Shown here one piece after another: positions 55,282 through 64,000 of a DNA stretch of 64,000 nt; position 1 is the stretch's first letter; every line of letters begins with the position of its first letter. The position numbers were made by a program, and so were the translations under genes. The notes beneath the pieces are model-generated. The model saw only the letters and a list, made by a program, of their open reading frames with translations, was not told the DNA's origin and did not search any database. Origin of the DNA: Acidobacteriota bacterium (GTDB taxonomy: Bacteria; Acidobacteriota; Terriglobia; Terriglobales; Acidobacteriaceae); NCBI GenBank assembly GCA_003225005.1, contig QIAN01000108.1:1-64000 (forward strand). Direction: 5' to 3'.

Positions 55282-56034
55282 ATGAACAAGATTGATCTTG
55301 AGCACCGCTGTGCGGTTATCACCGGCGGCGCTCAAGGGATTGGATTCGCCATTGCCGAACGGCTGCTGGCTTCGGGCGCATCCCTCTCTTTATGGGATGC
55401 CAATGAGGAGTTGCTGAGGAGTGCTTCCCATGAGCTGAGCGCAAAGGGTGAGGTGCAATTTTGTCCGGTTGATGTAACAGATGCAGAAGCAGTTCAACGC
55501 GCAGCCGATTTGACGGAGGAGTCTCTGGGCAGAGTTGACATCCTCGTGGCGAGCGCGGGAATTACAGGCCCGAACGCAAAATGCTGGGACTATCCGGTGG
55601 ATGCATGGCAGCGGGTCATCGATGTCAATCTGAACGGGGTATTTCACTGCTGCCGGGCCGTAGTCCCGTTGATGTTAAAGCATGGCTACGGCCGGATCGT
55701 GAACATCGCATCGGTTGCCGGCAAAGAAGGCAATCCGAATGCCTCCGCCTACAGCGCATCCAAGGCAGGAGTCATTGCGCTTAGCAAATCATTGGGCAAA
55801 GAACTAGCGGAAAACAACATCGCGGTAAACTGCATTACTCCGGCAGCCGCACGTACACGCCTGTTCGAGCAGATGACTCAAGAACATATCGATTACATGT
55901 TATCGAAGATTCCGAGGGGTCGATTTGTACGGGTTGAGGAGATCGCCTCGATGGTGGCATGGCTGGTTTCCGAAGAAAACTCCTATACAACGGGCGCCAC
56001 TTTTGACTTGAGCGGCGGCCGAGCTACCTATTGA
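55282..56034 (+). CDS. Short-chain dehydrogenase/reductase
   Basis: 250 residues from the ATG at 55282 (AAGGAGACGCG upstream). Cofactor motif GGAQGIG, structural NAG-like ASAGITG, catalytic Ser in NIASVAG and YSASK (Tyr and Lys) are all present. Aspartate after the second strand (WDANEE) suggests NAD preference. Together with the nearby DHDPS-family lyase and uronate genes, a sugar-acid dehydrogenase is likely, but the substrate cannot be read from the sequence. Confidence 0.92.
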   Translation: MNKIDLEHRCAVITGGAQGIGFAIAERLLASGASLSLWDANEELLRSASHELSAKGEVQFCPVDVTDAEAVQRAADLTEESLGRVDILVASAGITGPNAKCWDYPVDAWQRVIDVNLNGVFHCCRAVVPLMLKHGYGRIVNIASVAGKEGNPNASAYSASKAGVIALSKSLGKELAENNIAVNCITPAAARTRLFEQMTQEHIDYMLSKIPRGRFVRVEEIASMVAWLVSEENSYTTGATFDLSGGRATY

Positions 56035-56553
56035 TTGCGCAGAAGTCCGTAGCTTCACTTCCGGTCTCAAATTGTCTCATTCACGCCGACGTGGGACGCC
56101 TCCATCAGCAGGCCGCAAACAACCCGCGTATGCAAGCTAGTAGGCGCATCCAGCCTATTGAACACAACATTTGAGCGAAGCTACGTTGTTCATAGGCCTG
56201 CTGACGGCCTACGAACGAACCACAATGTTGCGTACATCGACCGTGTGGAGAAATGGGCTGCTCTTTACACGACGAAGAGCCGAGAAGAACTTCTCGAACT
56301 GAACGCATCCCGCTCCCATCGCGATGAGAGTGTGGGGAGGGGTTGGGCCCATGCCGGCGATTGCAACGTTGGGCTCCCGGCGCGGTGATGCGCTCTCTTT
56401 TCCAAGAAAGGAATAAGCACGACTACTGGCGCATGCTGCAGATGATAACCGATTTCACGAATCAGCTCGCGTTAGATGCTCTCAGTGCTCACCATTCGTG
56501 ACTTAAGTGAGGCACTTTGCTGGAAGACGGCTCTCGTCTTGATTCGATGTACC
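56035..56553. other. 519-bp gap between convergent SDR and IclR genes
   Basis: It contains only short frames without a family likeness; one from 56158 to 56388 on the plus strand has no ribosome site. The genes on both sides end here. Confidence 0.4.
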
Positions 56554-57348
56554 CTAGTTCGCAATACTTCTTTCTTGTGCTGTATAACCCAGACGCGACG
56601 AAATTCCTCCTGCAGCCCGCGTCACCATGCGCGCCAGGATCGGAACACGATCGATTGTAATTTGGCTTGCAGTCCCCGCTACGCTGATTGCGGCCACAGC
56701 CTTCTGGTTCTCGTCAAATACGGGAGCTCCAATACAACGCAGTCCGGGTTCATCTTCCTCATCGTCAAGAGCGTACCCTGACTGCTTTACGAGCGTAAGT
56801 TCTCGCCTCAAAGCGCTTTTTGAAATGACCGTGCGGCTATTGTGTCGGGCGAAGGCTTTGGTTCTAAGCAGATGAGTAAGCTCATCCTCCGGGAGGAAAG
56901 CCAGAAGAACCTTTCCAACTCCGGTGCAATTGACATCCAGTCTGCGGCCGATCCATGAAGCTAGCCTCACCAATCCGGGCGCCTCAACTTTTTCAATGAT
57001 CACCGCTTCATCGCGTTCCAGCACTGCCATATGGACGGTGAGCCCACTCTCTTGCATTAGACACCGCAAAAAAGGTTGGGCTTCTTCGCGAAGATCCAGG
57101 TTCTCGAGCGCACTCCTGCTCAAGCTAACCAACTGCAGCCCAAAGTGGTATTTGCCAGTTTGCGTATTCTTCTGAAGGAATCCCCTTCGTTCTAAGGTTG
57201 TTAAGATCAGATGAGCCGAGCTTTTCGGAATCTTGAGCCTTCGACCGATTTCGGAAATTGAAAACCCGTGTTTCGAGTGGGCGAGACATTCAAGCATCGA
57301 AAGTGCCCGTTCGATCGACGGTACGGAGTATTCCTTAAGCGGGGCCAT
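56554..57348 (-). CDS. IclR-family transcriptional regulator
   Basis: 264 residues from the ATG at 57348 (GGAGG close by, unusually only three bases away; a TTG at 57381 is the alternative). The winged helix-turn-helix (about 8-70: SIERALSMLECLA, SISEIGRRLKIPKSSAHLIL) is followed by the effector-binding domain with NCTGVGKVLLAFL and APVFDENQKAVAAISVAG. It diverges from the DHDPS-family gene across 500 bp and probably regulates it and the NodB-like gene behind it, perhaps in response to a sugar acid. Confidence 0.92.
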   Translation of the reverse strand: MAPLKEYSVPSIERALSMLECLAHSKHGFSISEIGRRLKIPKSSAHLILTTLERRGFLQKNTQTGKYHFGLQLVSLSRSALENLDLREEAQPFLRCLMQESGLTVHMAVLERDEAVIIEKVEAPGLVRLASWIGRRLDVNCTGVGKVLLAFLPEDELTHLLRTKAFARHNSRTVISKSALRRELTLVKQSGYALDDEEDEPGLRCIGAPVFDENQKAVAAISVAGTASQITIDRVPILARMVTRAAGGISSRLGYTAQERSIAN

Positions 57349-57848
57349 GGACCTCCACGATGAATTAAGGAATTCGTCCAATCAGGTGGACGACCAGCAG
57401 CAAACCTACCAGAAACCGCTTGACAGATCAATCGAGAATGGAGGGATGATGCCACGTAGCTTGCGTGATTATGCGGATAGCAAGTTTTCTCTATTGCCGG
57501 TTAAACCGGTCGCAGCGGGCTCAATCACGTTGCTCGGATGTGGCTTCTACCACAGATAACGGAAAGCGGGAAAATGATGGCGACTCCGGCAAGGAGCCGG
57601 AAATTTGTGACCGTACGGGGCAGATCATCCCAATGCTGATGCTGCGGGATCAAAGGCTAGATTGCAAAACAATATTACCCATCGATCGGTTATCAGTGTT
57701 CGAGATTTGCTTCGAGGTCGTTGGACAAAGGATTACGGCACCATTGCAGCTCTGTAGCTTGGTAGTATTCGTTGGACATTATGGTTAGATTGTACGAAGC
57801 GAGCGGATGCGGGAGGCGGCTTCTTACGAAGTTTAAGGAGGAGCAGGC
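57349..57848. promoter_or_regulatory. 500-bp divergent regulatory region between IclR and lyase genes
   Basis: Both flanking genes read outward from this stretch, and no gene inside is recognisable. It should hold both promoters and the IclR operator; I could not identify a clear palindrome by eye. Confidence 0.4.
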
Positions 57849-58796
57849 GTGATTAATGCATGCGAGCTTCGCGTAAACGGTATCATCCCGATTATTCCGA
57901 CGCCTTTCACGGCAGAGGAGCAGGTTGATTGGCCGTCCATGAGGCGCCTGTTAGATTTCGCGTGCGCGGTGGGCGCTTGCGCCATATGCCTGCCGTCATA
58001 TGCCAGCGAGTTCTATAAACTCTCGGAGTGCGAGAGGTCGCGCGTGGTGTCCGAGGCTGTGAGGCAGACGGCTGGCCGTCTGCCAGTTTTCGCGCAGGTG
58101 AACTTCGCGTCGGTCGTGCAGGCAGTGGAGGCGGCTCGTGAAACTCAGAAAGCCGGGGCATCGGCAATTGCGATCGCCGTGCCGCGCATGTTTGCTTTCG
58201 GCGAATCTGATCTGTACCGGTACTTCGACCGGATCCTCTCCTCAATTGACATTCCGCTTCTGATTCAGGATGTCAACCATTCAGGGCCGACGATCACAGC
58301 TCGTTTCGCGTCAGAGTTGCATAAGGTTCATCCGCACTTTCGCTGGATCAAGCTGGAAGAACCGATGATGTCGTCGAAAGTGAGCTCCATTTTAGAAGCG
58401 ACAAATGGCGGAGTCGGCGTTCTCGAAGGCTGGGGCGGCACGTACATGCTGGACCTGATACCGGCCGGCATTTGCGGGGTTATGCCTGGGCTTGCCGTCT
58501 CGGATTTGCTCGTCAAAGTATTTCAGCTCGCCACGAATAACGAGATGGAAGAGGCCCACAAAATCTTTGAAGGAGTTCTCCCCCAGATTGTTTTCAGCCT
58601 GCAACATTTAGAGCTGTTCCATCACGCCGAAAAGCGGCTGCTCGCAGCTCGCGGCATCGTAGGAGAAACTGTTGTGCGCCAACTCACGTTGAGGCCGGAC
58701 AAACATCTCGAGGATCGGATCTTGTTTCTAAACCGGCAAATTCTCAACCTCCTCGATCGGCTTGGACTTCCCCACAACCCGATCGTGGTCGAGTAG
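57849..58796 (+). CDS. DHDPS/N-acetylneuraminate-lyase family protein
   Basis: 315 residues from a GTG at 57849 with AGGAGGAG upstream. The TIM barrel shows GIIPIIPTPFTAEEQVDW, and the Schiff-base lysine lies in FRWIKLEEP. The catalytic-tyrosine position of DHDPS (YNxP) reads DVNHSG, so it is probably not a dihydrodipicolinate synthase; sugar-acid aldolase or dehydratase is more likely. It is divergent from the IclR regulator and 106 bp upstream of the NodB-like gene. Confidence 0.88.
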   Translation: MINACELRVNGIIPIIPTPFTAEEQVDWPSMRRLLDFACAVGACAICLPSYASEFYKLSECERSRVVSEAVRQTAGRLPVFAQVNFASVVQAVEAARETQKAGASAIAIAVPRMFAFGESDLYRYFDRILSSIDIPLLIQDVNHSGPTITARFASELHKVHPHFRWIKLEEPMMSSKVSSILEATNGGVGVLEGWGGTYMLDLIPAGICGVMPGLAVSDLLVKVFQLATNNEMEEAHKIFEGVLPQIVFSLQHLELFHHAEKRLLAARGIVGETVVRQLTLRPDKHLEDRILFLNRQILNLLDRLGLPHNPIVVE

Positions 58797-58902
58797 CGGC
58801 CGGTGCGCGACGATATGGAGTACTAGCGTAATTGCAGATTGTGTGCCTTTACGTCAGGTTTACAATGGTTGCCGTTTTTGAACTCAACAAGGAGATTCCG
58901 GC

Positions 58903-60789
58903 TTGCGAGTGTTTCTGAGTTCCTCCTTCATGATCTTTGTTGCTTGCTTAGGAATGCTAGCCCAGCCTTGGCCCGTAAAGCCTTACCGCGCTCTTCTGGT
59001 TGTCGAAAAGTGGAACGATCCGTCTAGCGTTCTGGTGGACCACGCAACGGATGCCTTCCAGCCGGTCGCTGCCTTGCTCAAAGCCTGGTCCATTCCTTTT
59101 GATATCCTGCGATTAGACCAGCAGCACCTCGATGATACTTACTTGTTGGACCGGTCGGGACAAGCGCGCTACGGCGTGATTATCTGGCTCGCCGATTCTG
59201 ATTCGTACGCCAACCAGGATGTCGATTCTCTTGGAGAAGCGACCAAGGGCGGAGCGAGTCTTCTGGTTTGCCGATCTCGGTTTCTGGATCCCGCACTCGA
59301 ACGGCTATTGGGTTTGAAGTTCAAGGAAATCTACTCGGCAACCGACCCTCTCAAGGTCGTCCAGACGCATTTCATAACGCAGGAACTCGTCCGGCAGAAA
59401 ATGGAATCGCTGGATGTTTCGTGGCAATTTTCTGAGGGACCGTGGGTGGAACCAAGAGGTGGCGAGGTTCTCATCGACCAGAATCACCACGCGGTCCTTA
59501 CCGTCCGCCAACTGGGAGAAAGAACTTCTGCCATCTGGATGGGAGTGCCGAATTTGTCGATGCTTCGCGACTCAGGATATTGGAGGAGCCTGTTCTTTCG
59601 TTCGCTGGTTTGGAGCCTGGGGTATATCGTCCAACCCAACATCGACTATTCCCACAGCATTGAGATTGAGATCGATGATTGGGGGACGTCCGACAAAGGC
59701 TACCTTTCCTACTGGCGTTATCTGGAACCGAGCGAAGAAACCCTTCGCAAAGGGCTGATTGCCCCACTCGAGAAGAGACAGTTCGTCGTTGCGGCCAATG
59801 TTATTACGGGGTACGTGGACCGGAAGACAAAAAGAATTGTCACTCCCTGGGATCAGAAATTCACGGACCTCTATGGATTACAGCAGGACTACGCTTCTAC
59901 CCGAAGGGGATTAAAGGAAGCGGTGGAGGCAGGTGTCGTGGAGATTGAATGTCACGGCTGGACGCACATGCAGCCCGACCTCGAGTCTCCTCCTGGACCG
60001 TGGTGGAGTGCCGACTTAGCCGGAGAAGGCTCGGCCGACGGCTGGTACAAGGAGTTTGCGGACGAGCGCCGAAGACAGGAGTCCCCCGCTGTCGTACAGC
60101 TATTTCGCATGAGACGTGGCCTGGAGTATTTGCGAAAAGATTTCGGGCAGCAGGCGCTGGAGCTGAGGCCCGGTGGTTCCGGCTGGTCAAAGTCTCAGTT
60201 CAACAATACTGGTCGAGTGGCGGCCCAGGCAGGATTTGGACTCTTCCATGCCGAGCCGGATTCCTACTATTATCTCGATCCGGATCTGGTCTTGGATATG
60301 ACAGGCGTCTCGCCGCAAGTGGGAACCACGAGCTACGACCGGCTCGCTGCCTTGCACCCCGAAAGCTGGCCCGCTCATCCGGACGGGCCAGCGATGCTTC
60401 TGTTTCACGATCGGGATATAGCGATGCGGTCGGACTTCCTCGAACAGCTCTTGGAAGCCCTGCCGGCCAGCTACAAGACAATGACCACAAACCAGTATAT
60501 TGGACTCATCCACACTCAAATTGATTCATTACCGGAGAAAGGGTGGCAACTTGCGTTCAATTTTGACGGTCATTACTGCGCTTATTTCGGAAAGCATGCC
60601 TCCTCCTGGCAGTTATGGCTCTCCGACCAGCTACGTGACTCGCTCAGAAATTCGGGGTCACTCCTGGTCTCTGTTGATGGTAAGGCGGCCGGGCAATTGA
60701 GCGCGGCTGATTTACTCCATGAACATGTGGTGATTGACATTCCGGCAGGCCTTGGCACCCATGTGTGGGAGTTGACGCCAATACCGTAA
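58903..60789 (+). CDS. Secreted two-domain protein with NodB-like deacetylase motifs (copy 2)
   Basis: 628 residues from a TTG at 58903 (AAGGAG upstream). It parallels the 24775-26643 protein: signal peptide (about 1-23), Rossmann-like N-terminal domain (FQPVAALLKAWSIPFDILRL), Asp258-Asp259 in EIDDWG, His351 and His355 in HGWTHMQPD, and LLFHDRD near residue 500. All presumed metal and catalytic residues are conserved at identical numbering. Unlike copy 1 it has no adjacent acetyltransferase; instead it follows a DHDPS-family gene and precedes a TonB receptor, with IS debris between. Confidence 0.75.
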   Translation: MRVFLSSSFMIFVACLGMLAQPWPVKPYRALLVVEKWNDPSSVLVDHATDAFQPVAALLKAWSIPFDILRLDQQHLDDTYLLDRSGQARYGVIIWLADSDSYANQDVDSLGEATKGGASLLVCRSRFLDPALERLLGLKFKEIYSATDPLKVVQTHFITQELVRQKMESLDVSWQFSEGPWVEPRGGEVLIDQNHHAVLTVRQLGERTSAIWMGVPNLSMLRDSGYWRSLFFRSLVWSLGYIVQPNIDYSHSIEIEIDDWGTSDKGYLSYWRYLEPSEETLRKGLIAPLEKRQFVVAANVITGYVDRKTKRIVTPWDQKFTDLYGLQQDYASTRRGLKEAVEAGVVEIECHGWTHMQPDLESPPGPWWSADLAGEGSADGWYKEFADERRRQESPAVVQLFRMRRGLEYLRKDFGQQALELRPGGSGWSKSQFNNTGRVAAQAGFGLFHAEPDSYYYLDPDLVLDMTGVSPQVGTTSYDRLAALHPESWPAHPDGPAMLLFHDRDIAMRSDFLEQLLEALPASYKTMTTNQYIGLIHTQIDSLPEKGWQLAFNFDGHYCAYFGKHASSWQLWLSDQLRDSLRNSGSLLVSVDGKAAGQLSAADLLHEHVVIDIPAGLGTHVWELTPIP

Positions 60790-61022
60790 CGAACGGGTCG
60801 CTTCGGTCCATATCCAGCACCACCCGCTGGCGTGGATCCATGGCCTCCACCTTCGCCGGCAATTGCTGATTGATTCGGCTCAGACCTTTCAGGTTCTCGT
60901 CTTGGCTCAGCACCTCGGTCTCGAACCAGTGCAGACGCAACTGCAACGCTGTCAGCGCTCCCAGATCTTCTCTGAACCGATCAACCGGAGGGTCTGGTCT
61001 TGCGACAGACGGGGGGGTATCA
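60786..61022 (-). pseudogene. IS1380-family transposase fragment
   Basis: On the minus strand the frame starts at an ATG near 61022 (MIPPRLSQDQTLRLIGSEKI), shifts, and continues ALQLRLHWFETEVLSQDENL, GLSRINQQLPAKVEAMDPRQ and RVVLDMDRS, after which the DSTE-type catalytic Asp segment is cut. It is the middle part of an IS1380 transposase, related to but distinct from the one at the left edge. Confidence 0.7.
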
Positions 61023-61243
61023 TGTGTTTCAGGTGTTTCAAAACGGGGCCGAAATTATGTGAAACGCAAGGATACATACATCGCTCTATTTCAGCGGAGT
61101 TTCGAGCGAGGGCAGAAGTTTTTTGCTTTTCTTGAGTGCCACGACTTTACGTGAGCACGGCCGGAATCCGAACTCAGAATTCGTCCGTTGCCGCCAACCG
61201 GAATGTCTGTCTCCCTCACATACGTGCTACTGACCCATTTCAC

Positions 61244-61321
61244 CGTCCAGCCAATTGGACGAAAAACCAATTCAGCGGCGTAAATCAGTTGACAACTGAG
61301 GCTAAGGGGAACTACTTCATT
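61244..61321 (+). repeat. Dispersed 78-bp repeat, copy B
   Basis: Counterpart of 48692-48769 with the same order of conserved blocks, lying between the IS1380 debris and the TonB receptor start. Its location next to transposase debris supports an origin as a transposon end. Confidence 0.6.
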
Positions 61322-61414
61322 GCCTGCTGGATCGAACGTGGGGCCGTGTGTCTTTAAGCAGGCGACTCGAAGGCATAGGCGGGAATCCCTGGACTGGGAT
61401 GAACGGAGGTTGGC

Positions 61415-64000
61415 ATGGCTCTCCGGCGGTTGTCTTTTCTCTCTGCACACTTTGGCTTGCTGCTAGCTTGCACAACGGTTCTGCTAGCGCAGTTGAATCG
61501 AGGCGCGATCGAAGGCACCGTGACCGATCCTCAAGGGGCGGCGCTTTCGGGAGTGGATGTCACCATCACCGCGGTTGCGACCAATGTTGTAACAAACACC
61601 AAGACGAACAGTTCCGGCTACTATCGAGCGGAGGGTTTAGTACCAGGCACCCACCGTGCACATTTCGCAGTAAAGGGATTTGCTTCGCTGGACATTACAG
61701 CCATCGAAGTACCTGCTGCGCAGGTGATTCGGGCTGACGCCAAGTTGAAGGTCGGGTCGATCAACGAAAAAATAGAAGTCAAGGCCGAGTTGCCCATGCT
61801 GGAGACGGACGCCAGCAACTTCAGCAGCACGTTGCAAAACGACATCATCCAAAATGTCCCCCTGGCAGGCCGGGATCTGCAGCAGTTAACGTTCTTGCTG
61901 CCCGGAGTTAACAACGTAGGAGGCCCACCGGGAAGCAATTTCGGTTTTGACAGCCAATTCGGGACCTTCCCAGATCCGACCCACCTCATGGGTTCGGCGA
62001 TTGCCGTGAACGGCGGGCAGAGTGGAGCGAACGCTTGGTACCTCGACGGCAATCTTAACATTTCCAGCTTCGGGGAAAACATAGTGGTGAACCCATCTCC
62101 GGATTCCGTCTCGGAGTTCCAGGCGATCACCAACGCGTTTTCCGCCGAATACTCGCACACCGGGGGGGCCGTCTTTAGCACCGTCCTGAAGTCAGGCACG
62201 AACAATTTCCATGGAAGCGTTTACGAATATCTTCGCAACAGCGCAACCAATGCCACCAACCCGTTCAGCTCCCAGGGAGGGTTTGGCAAGAACCTGGTGC
62301 AGTTTAACAATTTTGGCGGGACCTTTGGGGGGCCAGTCACGATTCCTCATGTCTACAATGGCAAGAACCGGACTTTCTTCTTTTTTTCCTTTGACGCACA
62401 GATTCTTCACCAGAGCGGCAACAACGCTTTTACCGTTCCAACCCCGTTAATGCGCCAGGGAGACTTCAGCGAAGACCCAAGCGTCGTTAGTAACGGGATC
62501 TGGGACCCTGTTACCACGGCGGGACCGCAATCGGATGGCACCTTCCAGCGCACCGCCTTCGGGACACCCGTCAACAATACTTACGGGCCGGGCTGTTTGA
62601 ATACGTCGGTAGAGGCGGGAGCGGCGCAACCAGTACCGGTGCAAACGTGCAGTTTCAGCACCCAAATTCCGACCGTCAGGCTGGACCCCACGGCAATGTT
62701 CTTCATGAATTCCTTTCCCTTGCCGAATCACATTGACACCTTGGGGGGCTGCCCGCTTTCCAGCAACGGTCCGTACAGTATCTGCAACAACTACGTGGGC
62801 AGGACGGGAAGCAGCCAGGACCCCATTAATCTCTCGATCAAGGTTGACCATCAAACCGGCAAGGGGAAGTATTTCTTTGAGTGGCTATTTAGCCCTACCC
62901 AATATCGCAATTACGCTGTGCCCTGGACCGGTCCCACGCTTCCTCAAGAACTCATCGGGTTTGGATCGAATTATAATTTCGGCATTCGCAGCCAAATTAT
63001 TGCGTTGGGTCACACCTACACTTTCAGCGCTAAACTCATCAATGAATTTCGCGCCAGCTTCACCCGACAATTCCTCACAACTCTGAAGCACCCTTACCCA
63101 GACGGGGTTACATCTCAGTCGGCGGTGGAGCAGAAACTAGCGGCGAGCCTTCTGCCCACTAATCCTTTCTTTCCCACCCCGAATTTTGAGATCGACAGCA
63201 CGCCGGGAGGCGGATTCATTGACTTCGGTCCCACAGCTTGGGTCAATATAGCGACGGGAACGGAAGCTTATAACATTCTCGACAACGTAACCAGAATTAT
63301 TGGGAAGCACACCCTGAAAACTGGCTTTATTTATCGTCTAAACCATGCCAGTTATATCAGCGGCGATCCCACCACTCTCGACTTCAGCGGTTCATTGACT
63401 CAGGATCCGAATACTGGCAACGGGGGCAATGGCCTATCGCAATTCATGTTAGGAGCGGTCCCAGCGGACGGCAGCGGCTTTGCCGGGCGTTTGCAGCCGC
63501 CCTATATACGCTGGCGCGGCTGGAGCTTCTATATACAAGACGACTTTCACGTGAGGCCCAACTTCACCTGGAATTTGGGACTGCGCTACGACCTTAATGG
63601 TTACTTCAAAGCTCGTTATTATCCAATGGGGAACTTCTGTTTCACTTGCCTCAATCCGTTGACCGGCCTGAAAGGACAAAACATTTATGAAGGCGACCCG
63701 GGATTCCCTAAGGGCGATATCCTACCGGCCAACCATACCAGCATTGCGCCGCGCTTCAACTTTGCTTGGTCGCCCTTCACCAATCGCAAGACCGTCATTC
63801 GCGGCGGATACGATATTTTCTATAGCGATGCGATTGAAAACATTAACGCACCTGGCCAGTCAGTCGTCAACGGAGCTGGTTGGGGCCTAAGTGGAGATTG
63901 GAGTAAGAGTTTCTTTCCGCAATGCATCGCATTCAACGGACCTTGCGTGGCCTTCTCTTTAGGCGACACGACCAGCGACAAGACGAGCCTGCTCTTCCCG
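61415..64000 (+). CDS. TonB-dependent receptor with carboxypeptidase-regulatory-like domain (runs off right edge)
   Basis: 862 codons, open to the last base. The ATG at 61415 follows GGAGG. A signal peptide (about 1-28) precedes a CarboxypepD_reg domain (about 30-115: GAIEGTVTDPQGAALSGVDV), the plug (AIAVNGGQSGANAWYLDGN, SVSEFQAITNAFSAEYSHTG and GTNNFHGSVYEYLRNSATN) and about the first two thirds of the barrel (GKNRTFFFFSFDAQ, then RWRGWSFYIQDDFHVRPNFT and IAPRFNFAWSP). It should import a TonB-dependent substrate, most likely an oligosaccharide. It follows the NodB-like gene, reproducing the receptor/NodB pairing of the first locus. Confidence 0.92.
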   Translation, partial: MALRRLSFLSAHFGLLLACTTVLLAQLNRGAIEGTVTDPQGAALSGVDVTITAVATNVVTNTKTNSSGYYRAEGLVPGTHRAHFAVKGFASLDITAIEVPAAQVIRADAKLKVGSINEKIEVKAELPMLETDASNFSSTLQNDIIQNVPLAGRDLQQLTFLLPGVNNVGGPPGSNFGFDSQFGTFPDPTHLMGSAIAVNGGQSGANAWYLDGNLNISSFGENIVVNPSPDSVSEFQAITNAFSAEYSHTGGAVFSTVLKSGTNNFHGSVYEYLRNSATNATNPFSSQGGFGKNLVQFNNFGGTFGGPVTIPHVYNGKNRTFFFFSFDAQILHQSGNNAFTVPTPLMRQGDFSEDPSVVSNGIWDPVTTAGPQSDGTFQRTAFGTPVNNTYGPGCLNTSVEAGAAQPVPVQTCSFSTQIPTVRLDPTAMFFMNSFPLPNHIDTLGGCPLSSNGPYSICNNYVGRTGSSQDPINLSIKVDHQTGKGKYFFEWLFSPTQYRNYAVPWTGPTLPQELIGFGSNYNFGIRSQIIALGHTYTFSAKLINEFRASFTRQFLTTLKHPYPDGVTSQSAVEQKLAASLLPTNPFFPTPNFEIDSTPGGGFIDFGPTAWVNIATGTEAYNILDNVTRIIGKHTLKTGFIYRLNHASYISGDPTTLDFSGSLTQDPNTGNGGNGLSQFMLGAVPADGSGFAGRLQPPYIRWRGWSFYIQDDFHVRPNFTWNLGLRYDLNGYFKARYYPMGNFCFTCLNPLTGLKGQNIYEGDPGFPKGDILPANHTSIAPRFNFAWSPFTNRKTVIRGGYDIFYSDAIENINAPGQSVVNGAGWGLSGDWSKSFFPQCIAFNGPCVAFSLGDTTSDKTSLLFP

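Noticed and set aside
1-64000. CRISPR arrays, tRNA and rRNA genes
   Set aside because: No regularly spaced repeats, cloverleaf-like stretches or rRNA-like sequence were noticed on reading through; a covariance-model scan would be needed to exclude small RNAs.

Overview
The window looks like chromosomal DNA of an Acidobacteriota (Terriglobia/Solibacter-type) bacterium. The evidence is the mix of families, not a marker gene: large TonB-dependent receptors with an N-terminal carboxypeptidase-regulatory-like domain, TPR proteins, a TPR-fused sulfatase, TAT-exported Gfo/Idh/MocA oxidoreductases next to DUF6807/PmoA-like proteins, DUF4331, and many secreted carbohydrate-active enzymes. No rRNA, tRNA, CRISPR array or replication origin was seen.

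Layout. 1-2.1 kb is a decayed minus-strand region: a partial IS1380-like transposase at the edge appears to interrupt tatC, followed by a small membrane protein and fragments of a flavodoxin-reductase-like gene and an ECF sigma gene. 2.1-4.9 kb holds cupredoxin, TAT-exported metallophosphoesterase, DUF2231 and small secreted-protein genes. 5.4-8.4 kb has a GT2 glycosyltransferase, a truncated secreted protein and two TPR remnants. 8.4-15.6 kb is a coherent unit: DUF4331 protein, TPR lipoprotein-like protein and TonB-receptor-like protein, divergent from an ECF sigma/anti-sigma pair. 15.8-24.2 kb has a DUF4091 protein, a large alpha/beta-hydrolase, and Gfo/Idh/MocA plus DUF6807 genes. 24.8-31.3 kb is a tight three-gene operon of TonB receptor, NagX-like membrane acetyltransferase and NodB-like putative deacetylase. 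32.2-36.9 kb has a GH20-like enzyme and a sulfatase-TPR fusion.

37-41.7 kb is a hexuronate catabolic operon (uxaC, exuT, a broken LarA-family gene, uxaE, a gntK remnant). 42.6-51.9 kb combines a D-threonine-aldolase-like enzyme, a second copy of the large hydrolase, a GH28 polygalacturonase, RidA, a frameshifted GH27 alpha-galactosidase and a D-aminoacylase. 52.2-64 kb has a second GH20-like enzyme, lactonase and TonB-receptor debris, an SDR dehydrogenase, an IclR regulator divergent from a DHDPS-family lyase, a second NodB-like protein, IS1380 debris and a TonB receptor that runs off the right edge.

How it fits together (inference): secreted enzymes (GH28, GH27, GH20-like, DUF4091, esterase-like hydrolases, NodB-like proteins) would trim pectin-like and acetylated or amino-sugar glycans, TonB receptors would import the products, and ExuT/UxaC/UxaE would channel galacturonate and glucuronate to fructuronate. 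Three secreted families occur twice in the window. About sixteen loci are broken, so much of the region is under relaxed selection or carries assembly errors. The most interesting candidate system is the receptor/acetyltransferase/deacetylase-like operon at 24.8-31.3 kb.
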